In this document: piece after piece, positions 6,804 to 12,521 of the stretch
Position numbering within the stretch: position 1 is the stretch's first letter
Layout: the number at the start of each line of letters is the position of its first letter
DNA from: a virus
Direction: 5' to 3' (one strand)
Length of the DNA: 28,154 nt
Virus record (IMG/VR): IMGVR_UViG_3300028384_000482
Location: 1-28,154 of that record
Translations under genes and position numbers: made by a program
Notes under the pieces: model-generated
The model's input: only the letters and a program-made list of their open reading frames with translations
What the model was told of the DNA's origin: nothing
The model's database searches: none

Positions 6804-7166
6804 ATGCCCCTCACTATCTATGACGCAGAGGCCATAGAGGAACGCGCGGAGGGTCAGGTGTTCAGGCTCGAACCCACCAAGCACAGATCGCCACCACAGC
6901 ACAAAATGTACTGGCAAATCCTCAAGCGCACAGTTGAGGCCACGGGTAAGTGGGCCACGCCCGAACACTTACATGATGATTTGAAGGTTCTTTTGGGTTA
7001 TCATAGGGCCACGCTTAATCTGTTGACTGGTGATGTGTACTACCAAGCGGACAGCATCGCTTACCAGAAAATGGATCAAGCGGAGTTTAACAAGTACCTA
7101 GAGGCCGCTCTAGGCAAGTTAGCGGAGGTTCTAGGGCGCGATCCTATGGAGTTGCTTAATGAGTGA
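6804..7166 (+). CDS. NinB/DUF1367-like recombination protein
   Basis: Residues about 25-120 show the pattern PPQHKMYWQILKRTVEATG ... HDDLKVLLGY ... AYQKMDQAEFNKYLEAAL, which resembles the NinB/DUF1367 group of phage recombination accessory proteins. The frame is open from 6663, but that start would overlap the previous gene by about 100 bases. I chose the ATG at 6804, with a G-rich Shine-Dalgarno-like stretch upstream; a GTG at 6780 is an alternative. The product is about 120 residues. The family assignment is from memory of the pattern and is moderate. Confidence 0.7.
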   Translation: MPLTIYDAEAIEERAEGQVFRLEPTKHRSPPQHKMYWQILKRTVEATGKWATPEHLHDDLKVLLGYHRATLNLLTGDVYYQADSIAYQKMDQAEFNKYLEAALGKLAEVLGRDPMELLNE

Positions 7167-7302
7167 CGCAAACACAGACCTAAAAGCACAGACCGAACTA
7201 CTACGCAGGGAAGTTGATAGCCATGTCCAATCTGGCGCGAAAACCACCGCTCGGCTTGAAAGACAAATCCAAGAAACAAAAAGACCCGAGGTTTTTAGAT
7301 GA
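7159..7302 (+). CDS. Possible very small protein (47 aa), overlapping two genes
   Basis: An ATG overlaps the end of the NinB-like gene and opens a 47-codon frame rich in Lys, Gln, Arg and Glu, with a likely helical stretch (NTDLKAQTELLRREVDSHV). It overlaps the following HNH gene by 80 bases in another frame. Stop-start coupling and amphipathic composition argue for it; size and overlap argue against. I list it as possible only. Confidence 0.3.
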   Translation: MSDANTDLKAQTELLRREVDSHVQSGAKTTARLERQIQETKRPEVFR

Positions 7303-7555
7303 AATACGACAAAGAAAATGCATCGTCTGCCAGACCCACGGAGAACCGCAGCTATCCCCGACCACAGCCCATCACCCTATACATGATCGCTTCGGAACTC
7401 GAAAGAGATTGGACGAAACTGCAATCCCACTTTGCGAAGGCCATCACCAAGGTCTTTGGGATCAATCGAAAGTAGCGATCCACAAAGAGCCTAGAAAGTG
7501 GCGAGATTTGTATGGTCCCGATTATTTATATTCGGATCATCCCACGAAACCCTAA
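7223..7555 (+). CDS. HNH-type zinc-ribbon endonuclease, DUF968/Ref-like
   Basis: The 110-residue protein has the ligand pattern of small treble-clef HNH proteins: CIVC, then TTAHHPIHDRFGTRKR, then IPLCEGHHQGLWDQS and HKEPRKWRDLYG. The paired Cys and the His pairs fit metal binding and catalysis. DUF968/Ref proteins of phages are RecA-linked nucleases, and the neighbours (SSB, annealing protein, RusA) fit a recombination role. The start at 7223 has AGGGAAG nine bases upstream; a TTG three codons earlier is less likely. The end overlaps the end of the convergent RusA gene by 65 bases. Family confident, exact activity inferred. Confidence 0.8.
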   Translation: MSNLARKPPLGLKDKSKKQKDPRFLDEIRQRKCIVCQTHGEPQLSPTTAHHPIHDRFGTRKRLDETAIPLCEGHHQGLWDQSKVAIHKEPRKWRDLYGPDYLYSDHPTKP

Positions 7556-7964
7556 CCGCAACGTGGGGTTCCTGCCCATCATCGCAATATCGCTTAAACG
7601 CTGTGAGATGCCAGATTTGCGCATCATCGACCCACGCGATTTCATTGGCACCATCACAAATTATTTTCGCCACATTGTCGATATCGGGACGCTTGGGAAT
7701 GAGAATACCCGCCTCGCACTCAGCCCGCTTCTTTTTGCTGTACGATTTCGGCACCTCAAAATAAGCTGTAATGATCACGCTCATACGCCGTGGCGATGGT
7801 TCTAGCCCCGCCTGTTTCATCGCAGCCCAAGCCGCAGCCGCTACCCTGTTCTCATAATCTCGCGTCTTTGATGGCGTATATGAATGCCCGTGGCTCGAAA
7901 ATCTGGGGCGACCTTTGCCCACTGGTTGACCCGAAACCGTGAAATCCAGTTGCACTAGACCCAT
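7491..7964 (-). CDS. rusA: RusA-family Holliday junction resolvase
   Basis: The 157-residue product shows the RusA signatures: VSGQPVGKGRPRFSSHG near the N-terminus, YTPSKTRDYENRVAAAAW, then IPKRPDIDNVAKIICDGAN and the acidic WVDDAQI. The Asp residues of the PDIDN and DDAQI motifs are the metal-binding catalytic set in RusA. It would cut four-way junctions made during recombination-dependent replication. The start at 7964 has AAGGGA nine bases upstream; an upstream extension to 8051 lacks a ribosome site. It is the only minus-strand gene within the plus-strand early arm and converges on the HNH gene. Confidence 0.9.
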   Translation of the reverse strand: MGLVQLDFTVSGQPVGKGRPRFSSHGHSYTPSKTRDYENRVAAAAWAAMKQAGLEPSPRRMSVIITAYFEVPKSYSKKKRAECEAGILIPKRPDIDNVAKIICDGANEIAWVDDAQIWHLTAFKRYCDDGQEPHVAVRVSWDDPNINNRDHTNLATF

Positions 7965-8029
7965 TTTTTCATCCCTTAACATATTGAAAGAACAAGACTT
8001 TTTATTTTTTTCCTGCTTTTCTGCATTTA

Positions 8030-8073
8030 TTTGTAAACATTTTGTTGACATATGTAATCACAACGCCTACATT
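8030..8073 (+). promoter_or_regulatory. Sigma70-type promoter with upstream TTTGTAAA element (array promoter A)
   Basis: TTTGTAAA (8030-8037) is followed by TTGACA (8045-8050), a 17-base spacer and TACATT (8068-8073). The leader contains ATACCAAATGGAG before the first gene. The TTTGTAAA-to-TTGACA offset is 15 bases, the same as in promoters at 8697 and 9402. Confidence 0.75.
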
Positions 8074-8101
8074 ACTCATATACCAAATGGAGAACAAAAC
8101 A

Positions 8102-8269
8102 ATGACTATCGCAGATTTCACATGGAACCCACAATGCTCATGGTTCAACAATGGCAACAAAGTTATCGAACATCGTGACGGTTGCTATGTCGCCTCAGAT
8201 TGGGACACAGACCAAGAGGAATGGTTCGACACAATGAAGGACGCGATTGATTGGTTCAACGCAAAGTAA
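8102..8269 (+). CDS. Very small hypothetical protein (55 aa)
   Basis: The ATG at 8102 follows GGAG at nine bases and is the first gene after promoter A. The protein is acidic and rich in Trp and aromatic residues (FTWNPQCSWFNNGNKVIEH, YVASDWDTDQEEWFDTMKD), which suggests a small compact domain. I recognise no family. A C(UUCG)G tetraloop hairpin follows the stop by five bases. Small acidic phage proteins sometimes inhibit host enzymes, but this one carries no motif that shows it. Confidence 0.7.
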   Translation: MTIADFTWNPQCSWFNNGNKVIEHRDGCYVASDWDTDQEEWFDTMKDAIDWFNAK

Positions 8270-8274
8270 ACATA

Positions 8275-8288
8275 GGGGCTTCGGCCCC
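8275..8288 (+). other. Intercistronic hairpin GGGGC-TTCG-GCCCC
   Basis: A perfect five-pair stem is closed by a UUCG tetraloop with the stabilising C-G closing pair. No U-run follows. It lies between the stop at 8269 and the GGAGG of the next gene. It is one of a set with those at 8904, 9099, 9693 and 10049. Confidence 0.7.
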
Positions 8289-8310
8289 ACGCCAACTACG
8301 GAGGTTTCCT

Positions 8311-8652
8311 ATGGCACATTCTCTTTCTTTCCTAATGTCCGCAGACGCAGCGGTAGCCCGCGCACAGCGCAACACAGATCACGGCTATGTGGTCCACCTA
8401 GAGGTCGCACCATATACGGATGCACCTATGACCGAACTGGACGCGACAGACGTTCATCACGCAAGAGCGATTGCCCGCGATTGGTTGGTGAATGGACGCT
8501 GCCACTCGGTAGGCATTCGCCAACGCCGCGCATCTGGTGTCTTGGTGGATGGTGTCGAAATCCTAGACCTATCAGATTTCGAGGATGATCTAGCAGAGAT
8601 CACCCAGAAAAACCTGAACCGCACAATGGCCCAGTATGGCCTGATCGGTTAA
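8311..8652 (+). CDS. Hypothetical protein (113 aa)
   Basis: GGAGG lies six bases before the ATG at 8311. The product is soluble, with a mixed alpha/beta pattern: MAHSLSFLMSADAAVARAQR, a possible beta segment YVVHLEVAPYT, a helix HHARAIARDWLVNG and VLVDGVEILDLSDFEDDL. I recognise no family. It is the last gene of the first two-gene unit, ending just before a plus-strand terminator at 8660-8690. Confidence 0.75.
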   Translation: MAHSLSFLMSADAAVARAQRNTDHGYVVHLEVAPYTDAPMTELDATDVHHARAIARDWLVNGRCHSVGIRQRRASGVLVDGVEILDLSDFEDDLAEITQKNLNRTMAQYGLIG

Positions 8653-8659
8653 TCATTTC

Positions 8660-8690
8660 GGGGTAGGGATTTCCTTACCCCAACTTTTTT
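8660..8690 (+). terminator. Rho-independent terminator
   Basis: GGGGTA (8660-8665) pairs with TACCCC (8676-8681), extended by a bulged GG/CC pair, and is followed by CTTTTTT. It closes the unit 8102-8652 directly before the promoter at 8697. Confidence 0.75.
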
Positions 8691-8696
8691 CACTTT

Positions 8697-8740
8697 TTTG
8701 TAAATTAATTGTTGACGTTTGTAATCATATAGCCTACATA
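8697..8740 (+). promoter_or_regulatory. Sigma70-type promoter with upstream TTTGTAAA element (array promoter B)
   Basis: TTTGTAAA (8697-8704), TTGACG (8712-8717), a 17-base spacer and TACATA (8735-8740). The leader reads ATACCAAGGAGG. The spacer shares TTTGTAATCA with promoter A (TATGTAATCA). Confidence 0.75.
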
Positions 8741-8765
8741 TAATTCATACCAAGGAGGAAATGAC

Positions 8766-8903
8766 ATGACTAACCCACTTACACAGTACGAACGCGAAGC
8801 ACTTACAGCCCTATATGCATCATTGGACTTCATGCAGTGCAACGACCTGCCAACCGCAGACGTTCTAGCGGCAATCGAAAAAATCGAAGCGAAAACAAAG
8901 TAA
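8766..8903 (+). CDS. Very small hypothetical protein (45 aa)
   Basis: The gene is behind AAGGAGG, first in the unit driven by promoter B. The 45-residue product (start MTNPLTQYEREALTALYASL) looks like one or two helices with a C-terminal helix (ADVLAAIEKIEAKTK). No family is recognised. A GAAA tetraloop hairpin starts immediately after the stop codon. An earlier ATG at 8761 reads into a stop after two codons. Confidence 0.65.
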   Translation: MTNPLTQYEREALTALYASLDFMQCNDLPTADVLAAIEKIEAKTK

Positions 8904-8917
8904 GGGGCGAAAGCCCC
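8904..8917 (+). other. Intercistronic hairpin GGGGC-GAAA-GCCCC
   Basis: A perfect five-pair stem with a GNRA tetraloop begins the base after the TAA at 8901-8903. No U-run follows. Confidence 0.7.
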
Positions 8918-8943
8918 AACCATCCAGAGGAAGGAATACCAAA

Positions 8944-9093
8944 ATGGAAAAATCACTAGAACAATCTCTAAAAGATATGATCGCCGCAGTAGAATATAAT
9001 CTTGAGGGTTACAAAATCCGAAAGGATGAAAAGGCAGTGAAGGCCGCAGAGGTCATGATCGCCAAATTCCAAGCAATGCTCGCAAACGCATAA
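8944..9093 (+). CDS. Very small hypothetical helical protein (49 aa)
   Basis: The ATG follows GAGGAAGG with an ATACCAAA leader. The product is almost entirely helix-forming and amphipathic (LEQSLKDMIAAVEYNLEGY, DEKAVKAAEVMIAKFQAML), consistent with a helical hairpin. No family is recognised. A six-pair GAAA tetraloop hairpin follows the stop. Confidence 0.65.
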   Translation: MEKSLEQSLKDMIAAVEYNLEGYKIRKDEKAVKAAEVMIAKFQAMLANA

Positions 9094-9098
9094 TCAAA

Positions 9099-9114
9099 GG
9101 GGGCGAAAGCCCCC
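9099..9114 (+). other. Intercistronic hairpin GGGGGC-GAAA-GCCCCC
   Basis: A perfect six-pair stem with a GNRA tetraloop lies five bases after the stop at 9093. No U-run follows. Confidence 0.7.
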
Positions 9115-9135
9115 ACCCATACCAGAGGAAAGCCC

Positions 9136-9408
9136 ATGTCTTACAACTGCCCACACTGCAAAGATCGCGGATCAATCACGCACGAATACCCAGAGGGCCA
9201 GAGCCATTTTGCGGACCACACAGTAACGGTTTATGAAATCTGCCACTGTCAGGCGAACAAGAGGCTTTGCGGCGATATAGAGAGCGCACAGCGGGCCTGT
9301 GATATAATCGTAAGTGATCAGGACTATGAATACCTCGCGGAGTTCATCGACCACCTAGAAGAACAGACCCAAGAAATCATGCTCAAGCGTTATTCTAAAT
9401 ATTTGTAA
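9136..9408 (+). CDS. Small zinc-finger-like protein (90 aa)
   Basis: GAGGAAAG precedes the ATG. The N-terminus has CPHCKDRGSITHEY and later EICHCQANKRLC, giving two Cys pairs (CxxC and CxC) that could bind one zinc ion in a DnaJ-zinc-finger-like knuckle. The C-terminal half is acidic and helical (DYEYLAEFIDHLEEQTQEIM). No specific function can be named. Its stop codon lies inside the TTTGTAAA element of the next promoter (9402-9409), so the two units are tightly packed. Confidence 0.75.
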   Translation: MSYNCPHCKDRGSITHEYPEGQSHFADHTVTVYEICHCQANKRLCGDIESAQRACDIIVSDQDYEYLAEFIDHLEEQTQEIMLKRYSKYL

Positions 9409-9444
9409 ATAAGTTGTTGACACTTCGGATCATGCTGCTATTAT
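9402..9444 (+). promoter_or_regulatory. Sigma70-type promoter with upstream TTTGTAAA element (array promoter C)
   Basis: TTTGTAAA (9402-9409), TTGACA (9417-9422), a 16-base spacer and TATTAT (9439-9444). The leader is ATACCAAATGGAGG. The upstream element overlaps the stop codon of the preceding gene. Confidence 0.75.
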
Positions 9445-9473
9445 CACCTTATACCAAATGGAGGAACTTAAAA

Positions 9474-9701
9474 ATGTCTTGGAATTTAACTGGTCAGGCC
9501 GCAGTCGCTAACTACCTAGATAACCGCGTTCAAGGTATCATCACCGAGAGCCGCGTGAAATATGGTGGCACAGTTCAACACTCTATTACGCTAATCTCAG
9601 GATTTGATGATGGCATCATTTCACGCGAGGCGGGACAAGAGGTTCTGGTTGACGCGGATCAAATCTTAGAAGTTGGGAAAATTCATCTGGCAGGGGCGTA
9701 A
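9474..9701 (+). CDS. Small hypothetical protein (75 aa)
   Basis: The ATG at 9474 follows GGAGG at suitable spacing and is first after promoter C. The product starts MSWNLTGQAAVANYLDNRV and continues with a probable beta hairpin (VKYGGTVQHSITLISGFDDG, QEVLVDADQILEVGKIHL), suggesting a small beta-rich fold. No family is recognised. Its TAA stop is inside the GTAA loop of the following hairpin, so the stem forms across the gene end. Confidence 0.7.
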   Translation: MSWNLTGQAAVANYLDNRVQGIITESRVKYGGTVQHSITLISGFDDGIISREAGQEVLVDADQILEVGKIHLAGA

Positions 9702-9706
9702 GCCCC
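9693..9706 (+). other. Intercistronic hairpin GGGGC-GTAA-GCCCC with the stop codon in the loop
   Basis: A perfect five-pair stem has a GNRA-type GUAA loop; the TAA of the upstream gene is at 9699-9701. No U-run follows. Confidence 0.7.
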
Positions 9707-9731
9707 ACCCACCTGTAGGAAGGATACCAAA

Positions 9732-10043
9732 ATGAAATTCGTAGTAAAAACACAGCACCTAGAAAACTATGGCGCACACGATGGTGAGGGCCGCTTTCAA
9801 GACGGTCAAGCATATTGGAAATTCAAGGGTGGCAATGACTACATCGTTTCTGATGTAGAGCGCGCAGCCGATGCAATGGCGTTTGTTATGGCTAAGTACA
9901 GCAACAACAATATCCATTTCAAAGAGTTCCCAACCGAGGTTGTATCCCTTGGCGATTGGGAAACTCAGCTTAACGATCTGGATGCAGACTATCGCGCATT
10001 CATCAAAGGCCAAGCCGTAGAGTGTTCACCACTCGCGGCATAA
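9732..10043 (+). CDS. Small hypothetical protein (103 aa)
   Basis: AAGGATACCAAA precedes the ATG. The N-terminal part reads like a small beta domain (MKFVVKTQHLENYGAHDGEG, AYWKFKGGNDYIVSDVE), followed by a helix (RAADAMAFVMAKYS) and an acidic tail (LNDLDADYRAFIKG). I recognise no family with certainty. It is in the unit from promoter C and is followed by another GC-rich hairpin. Confidence 0.75.
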   Translation: MKFVVKTQHLENYGAHDGEGRFQDGQAYWKFKGGNDYIVSDVERAADAMAFVMAKYSNNNIHFKEFPTEVVSLGDWETQLNDLDADYRAFIKGQAVECSPLAA

Positions 10044-10048
10044 CCCAA

Positions 10049-10063
10049 GGGGGCGCAGCCCCC
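10049..10063 (+). other. Intercistronic hairpin GGGGGC-GCA-GCCCCC
   Basis: A perfect six-pair stem with a three-base loop lies five bases after the stop at 10043. No U-run follows. Confidence 0.65.
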
Positions 10064-10093
10064 ACCCACCCCATCAGATAGGAAGGATCAAAG

Positions 10094-10435
10094 ATGGAAT
10101 ACCAAACTGAAAACGAACTTATAAATTATTTGCACAGCATCAAAACTGGTGAAAAAGATTGCTTGGCAAGTCAGTTCCTATATCACCTAAGAACCAAACC
10201 AGAGACATATCAATTCTTTGAAAAGTTCACCTTAGAAATGATCCAGACGCGACCCAATCGGGGATCGCAATGGATGGTTGCAAACCGCGTTCGTTGGGAA
10301 ACCATGATCCGCGACGAACCCTACAAAGTGACAAATGATTTCATCGCGCTTTACGCAAGACTGTTCATGGCGCGACACCCACAACATGACGGATATTTCC
10401 AAACCAAAAATATGAAAAGGATTGCAGGACTATGA
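10094..10435 (+). CDS. Hypothetical protein (113 aa)
   Basis: The ATG follows AGGAAGG. The product is helical, soluble and basic, with aromatic segments (FLYHLRTKPETYQFFEKFTL, MVANRVRWETMIRD, FIALYARLFMARHPQHDGYF). No motif is recognised. The stop overlaps the ATG of the next gene, an HTH protein (ATGA), so the two are coupled and may act together, but this is only context. Confidence 0.7.
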   Translation: MEYQTENELINYLHSIKTGEKDCLASQFLYHLRTKPETYQFFEKFTLEMIQTRPNRGSQWMVANRVRWETMIRDEPYKVTNDFIALYARLFMARHPQHDGYFQTKNMKRIAGL

Positions 10436-10632
10436 GCAAATGGAAACAACTAATTGAGAGCCACAAGGCCGCACAGGTCAAACTGGTTGAGGATCAGGTG
10501 AACATGGGCCGCACACAATCAGAGGCCGCGCGTGATCTTGGCATCACTCGTCAACAACTCAACCGTTTTTGTCAGGTCAACAAAATCAAATTCAAAGGCC
10601 ACAAGAATGAGGGTGTGAACCTTGTGGATTGA
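10432..10632 (+). CDS. Small helix-turn-helix protein (66 aa)
   Basis: Residues about 26-50 form a clear HTH: NMGRTQSEAARDLGITRQQL followed by NRFCQVNKI. The flanks are Lys-rich, as expected for a DNA-binding protein. There is no effector domain, so it may be a simple repressor/activator or a DNA-packing factor. It is the first of three small HTH-like proteins between 10432 and 11462. The targets could be the repeated promoter elements nearby (inference). Confidence 0.75.
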   Translation: MSKWKQLIESHKAAQVKLVEDQVNMGRTQSEAARDLGITRQQLNRFCQVNKIKFKGHKNEGVNLVD

Positions 10633-10647
10633 AACTTGGGATCAGAT

Positions 10648-10809
10648 ATGCATCGAGAATATGTGCATCTGAAACGCATGGTTGCGAACTGGGAAAATGA
10701 GTGTAATCGCCGCGATCCGTTACCCAATGCTAGGGGCCAACTATACATGGCAAGAGCGGAATTGCGCGAGTTCAAATTTAAAGCACAACAACTAGGCTAC
10801 AATATCTAA
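10648..10809 (+). CDS. Very small hypothetical protein (53 aa)
   Basis: The ATG at 10648 opens a 53-codon frame filling the gap between two genes, with a weak GGGA ribosome site. The product is basic and helical (MHREYVHLKRMVANWENECN, LYMARAELREFKFKAQQLGY), possibly a short coiled coil. No family is recognised. A TTG four codons upstream is a possible alternative start. Confidence 0.55.
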   Translation: MHREYVHLKRMVANWENECNRRDPLPNARGQLYMARAELREFKFKAQQLGYNI

Positions 10810-10818
10810 GAGGCAGAA

Positions 10819-11202
10819 ATGGTAAACATCACAGACACTTTCACAAAACTATATGGGCGTAAGCCAACACCGAGTGAAATTCAAAAGATGATGCAAATGA
10901 AAGCAAAAGAAGACGCATTCCGCAATGAGGCAATCAAACCCAAAATTGACATGATCGAAAAGACGCAAGTGGGAAAAGAAAACGCGATCCGATACAACGA
11001 GCCAAAGGCAATCAAGGAAACGTTTAAGGTCGCGCCCAAGATCATCCAGATTAACAAACTGATCTGGTATAAACTGACCAATGAGCAAATCGCAGATGTG
11101 CTTTTGTCCCCAGTTGAAAACATCGAAATGTTGATCAAGAAATTCAAGCTACCGCGCAAAGGTTTGGTTCCACAAACTTACAATAAGGGGGCGCGGAAAT
11201 GA
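10819..11202 (+). CDS. Hypothetical basic protein with possible C-terminal HTH (127 aa)
   Basis: The protein is rich in Lys, Met and Gln and has no membrane segment. The N-terminal part is helical (PTPSEIQKMMQMKAKEDAFR). A possible helix-turn-helix lies at about residues 88-112 (LTNEQIADVLLSPVENIEML). GAGG is ten bases upstream of the ATG. It overlaps the next gene, another HTH protein, by four bases. A regulatory role is likely but not proven. Confidence 0.65.
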   Translation: MVNITDTFTKLYGRKPTPSEIQKMMQMKAKEDAFRNEAIKPKIDMIEKTQVGKENAIRYNEPKAIKETFKVAPKIIQINKLIWYKLTNEQIADVLLSPVENIEMLIKKFKLPRKGLVPQTYNKGARK

Positions 11203-11462
11203 CAACGGCGACAGCATGGGCGGCACTAGCCGCAGAGGAACGAAAGCGACACCGTAGAGCGTGGGGCAGTATCCCAGAAAATAAGGAACCAAAGCCTCAA
11301 AAGAAAACGGGTCGGCCTGTAGGAACATATAACCCAGAACGCCTTGCGCTAATCAAAAAGCTAATTGGTCAGGGCATGAACAACGCAGAGGTTGCCCGCG
11401 CGATTGGGGTTAGTGAAAGTTCAATCCGCTACTGGCGGGTCAAATATAATATTCAATGGTGA
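11199..11462 (+). CDS. HTH protein, resolvase-type helix-turn-helix (87 aa)
   Basis: The C-terminal half holds GRPVGTYNPERLALIKKLIG followed by MNNAEVARAIGVSESSIRYW, the pattern of resolvase/transposase-type HTH domains. KTGRPVG resembles an AT-hook. There is no catalytic domain, so it is a DNA-binding protein only. GGGGGCG precedes the ATG, which overlaps the previous stop (ATGA). The stop overlaps the kdsB region. It could regulate this arm. Confidence 0.75.
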   Translation: MTTATAWAALAAEERKRHRRAWGSIPENKEPKPQKKTGRPVGTYNPERLALIKKLIGQGMNNAEVARAIGVSESSIRYWRVKYNIQW

Positions 11463-11467
11463 TAAAT

Positions 11468-12193
11468 ATGGATTTCACGGTAATCATCCCATCAAGACTG
11501 GCAAGCACACGACTGCCAGACAAGGCACTAGAAAACATCAACGGCTACCCGATGATTGTTCATGTCGCCAAACGATCAATGTTGAGTATTGCGTCAAGGG
11601 TGGTGGTTGCCACCCCTGATCATCGCATTCACTGGGTTTGCAGAGATCACGGGATAGAAACCGTAGACACATCCGCAGACCATAAAAACGGGACCGAACG
11701 CTTACTGGAGGCCGCGCACAAGCTAGGATTAAAAGCCGACGACATTGTGGTGAATGTGCAAGGTGATGAACCCCTAGTGAACCCTGAATGGATTAACAAA
11801 GTCGCAGAACATATGCACAAATACGACTGCCAAGCCGTTGTTCCGTATCAGTACACAGACGAACGCGATAACTTTAACCGCGTGAAATTAGTTCATACAG
11901 AGGGCCGCATCATCTACATGAGCCGTTTGCCAGTTCCTTATACTTGGGACGTGTCTATGCCTAGTTTCAAGCACCTGTCCGTTGTGGGATTTCGGGCCAA
12001 AACGTTAGAAACATTTTACGATCTGGGGGAGGGGAACATTGAGCGACAAGAAAAAATCGAAATGATGCGCCTGATAGAAAACGGAATACCAGTTAACACC
12101 TTTAAATTATCGGGTGACACGGTGTCAGTAGATACCCCAGATGATTTGGAAAGAGCGCGGGCGTTAGAGCCGCTTGCGGTAAAATGGAAATAA
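11468..12193 (+). CDS. kdsB: 3-deoxy-manno-octulosonate cytidylyltransferase (CMP-Kdo synthetase)
   Basis: KdsB joins Kdo and CTP to make CMP-Kdo, the activated sugar for LPS inner core and some capsules. The 241-residue length is normal. Visible family motifs are IIPSRLASTRLPDKAL at residues about 6-21, GYPMIVHVAKR, HKNGTERLLEAA, IVVNVQGDEPLVNPE and the C-terminal SVDTPDDLERARAL. The start at 11468 has GGTGA five bases upstream; an ATG at 11456 is possible. A phage copy is unusual. Two Kps-like glycosyltransferase genes at 23709-25591 could use CMP-Kdo or a related sugar, but they lie on the other strand. A structured intergenic element follows. Confidence 0.93.
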   Translation: MDFTVIIPSRLASTRLPDKALENINGYPMIVHVAKRSMLSIASRVVVATPDHRIHWVCRDHGIETVDTSADHKNGTERLLEAAHKLGLKADDIVVNVQGDEPLVNPEWINKVAEHMHKYDCQAVVPYQYTDERDNFNRVKLVHTEGRIIYMSRLPVPYTWDVSMPSFKHLSVVGFRAKTLETFYDLGEGNIERQEKIEMMRLIENGIPVNTFKLSGDTVSVDTPDDLERARALEPLAVKWK

Positions 12194-12274
12194 TCGTGTG
12201 GGCCGCGCTATAGTGTCGGGATACAGCTTGGGTAGAACCAACAAAAAACGATGATTTCCAAACGGCCCACGCGA
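12194..12274 (+). other. Structured intergenic element with 12-pair closing stem
   Basis: TCGTGTGGGCCG (12194-12205) pairs with CGGCCCACGCGA (12263-12274), with a single G-U pair. The 57-base interior can form a second stem TTGG/CCAA (12228-12231 with 12238-12241) and an imperfect GCTATA/TACAGC pair. It begins right after the kdsB stop and ends 19 bases before the AGGAGG of the next gene. There is no U-run. It may be a small RNA, an mRNA stabiliser or a protein-binding site. Confidence 0.55.
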
Positions 12275-12305
12275 CACAATAAACCAAAAACAGGAGGTTC
12301 AGGCA

Positions 12306-12521
12306 ATGGAATTTTTTACCGCTTTATGGATAGAATACACGGTGCGAGGTATTGACATCGAGACATATCTTATTCTGCCCACTTATGAGGCGTGTCAAAT
12401 CGCTATTCGCGACAATGAAAACATGGCAGAATATTTTAACGCGGAAAGCGATGTAAATATGTGGTGCATTCAAACTGTAAAATTATCCCATAGCATCAAG
12501 CCAAAATTGCGCCCAGAATAA
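12306..12521 (+). CDS. Small hypothetical protein (71 aa)
   Basis: A strong AGGAGG precedes the ATG by eight bases. The protein starts MEFFTALWIEYTVRGIDIET and has acidic central and basic terminal parts. No motif is recognised. It is the last rightward gene; its stop abuts the stop of the first leftward gene with no base between and no visible terminator. Confidence 0.7.
   Translation: MEFFTALWIEYTVRGIDIETYLILPTYEACQIAIRDNENMAEYFNAESDVNMWCIQTVKLSHSIKPKLRPE

Noticed and set aside
8705-8956. 83-codon minus-strand frame with hydrophobic residues
   Set aside because: It runs across promoter B and two small plus-strand genes that have good ribosome sites and hairpins.
8275-10063. Reading the short GC hairpins as a CRISPR array
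   Set aside because: Spacing is irregular, they sit at gene ends, and the repeated part is only a 14-16 base self-complementary stem.
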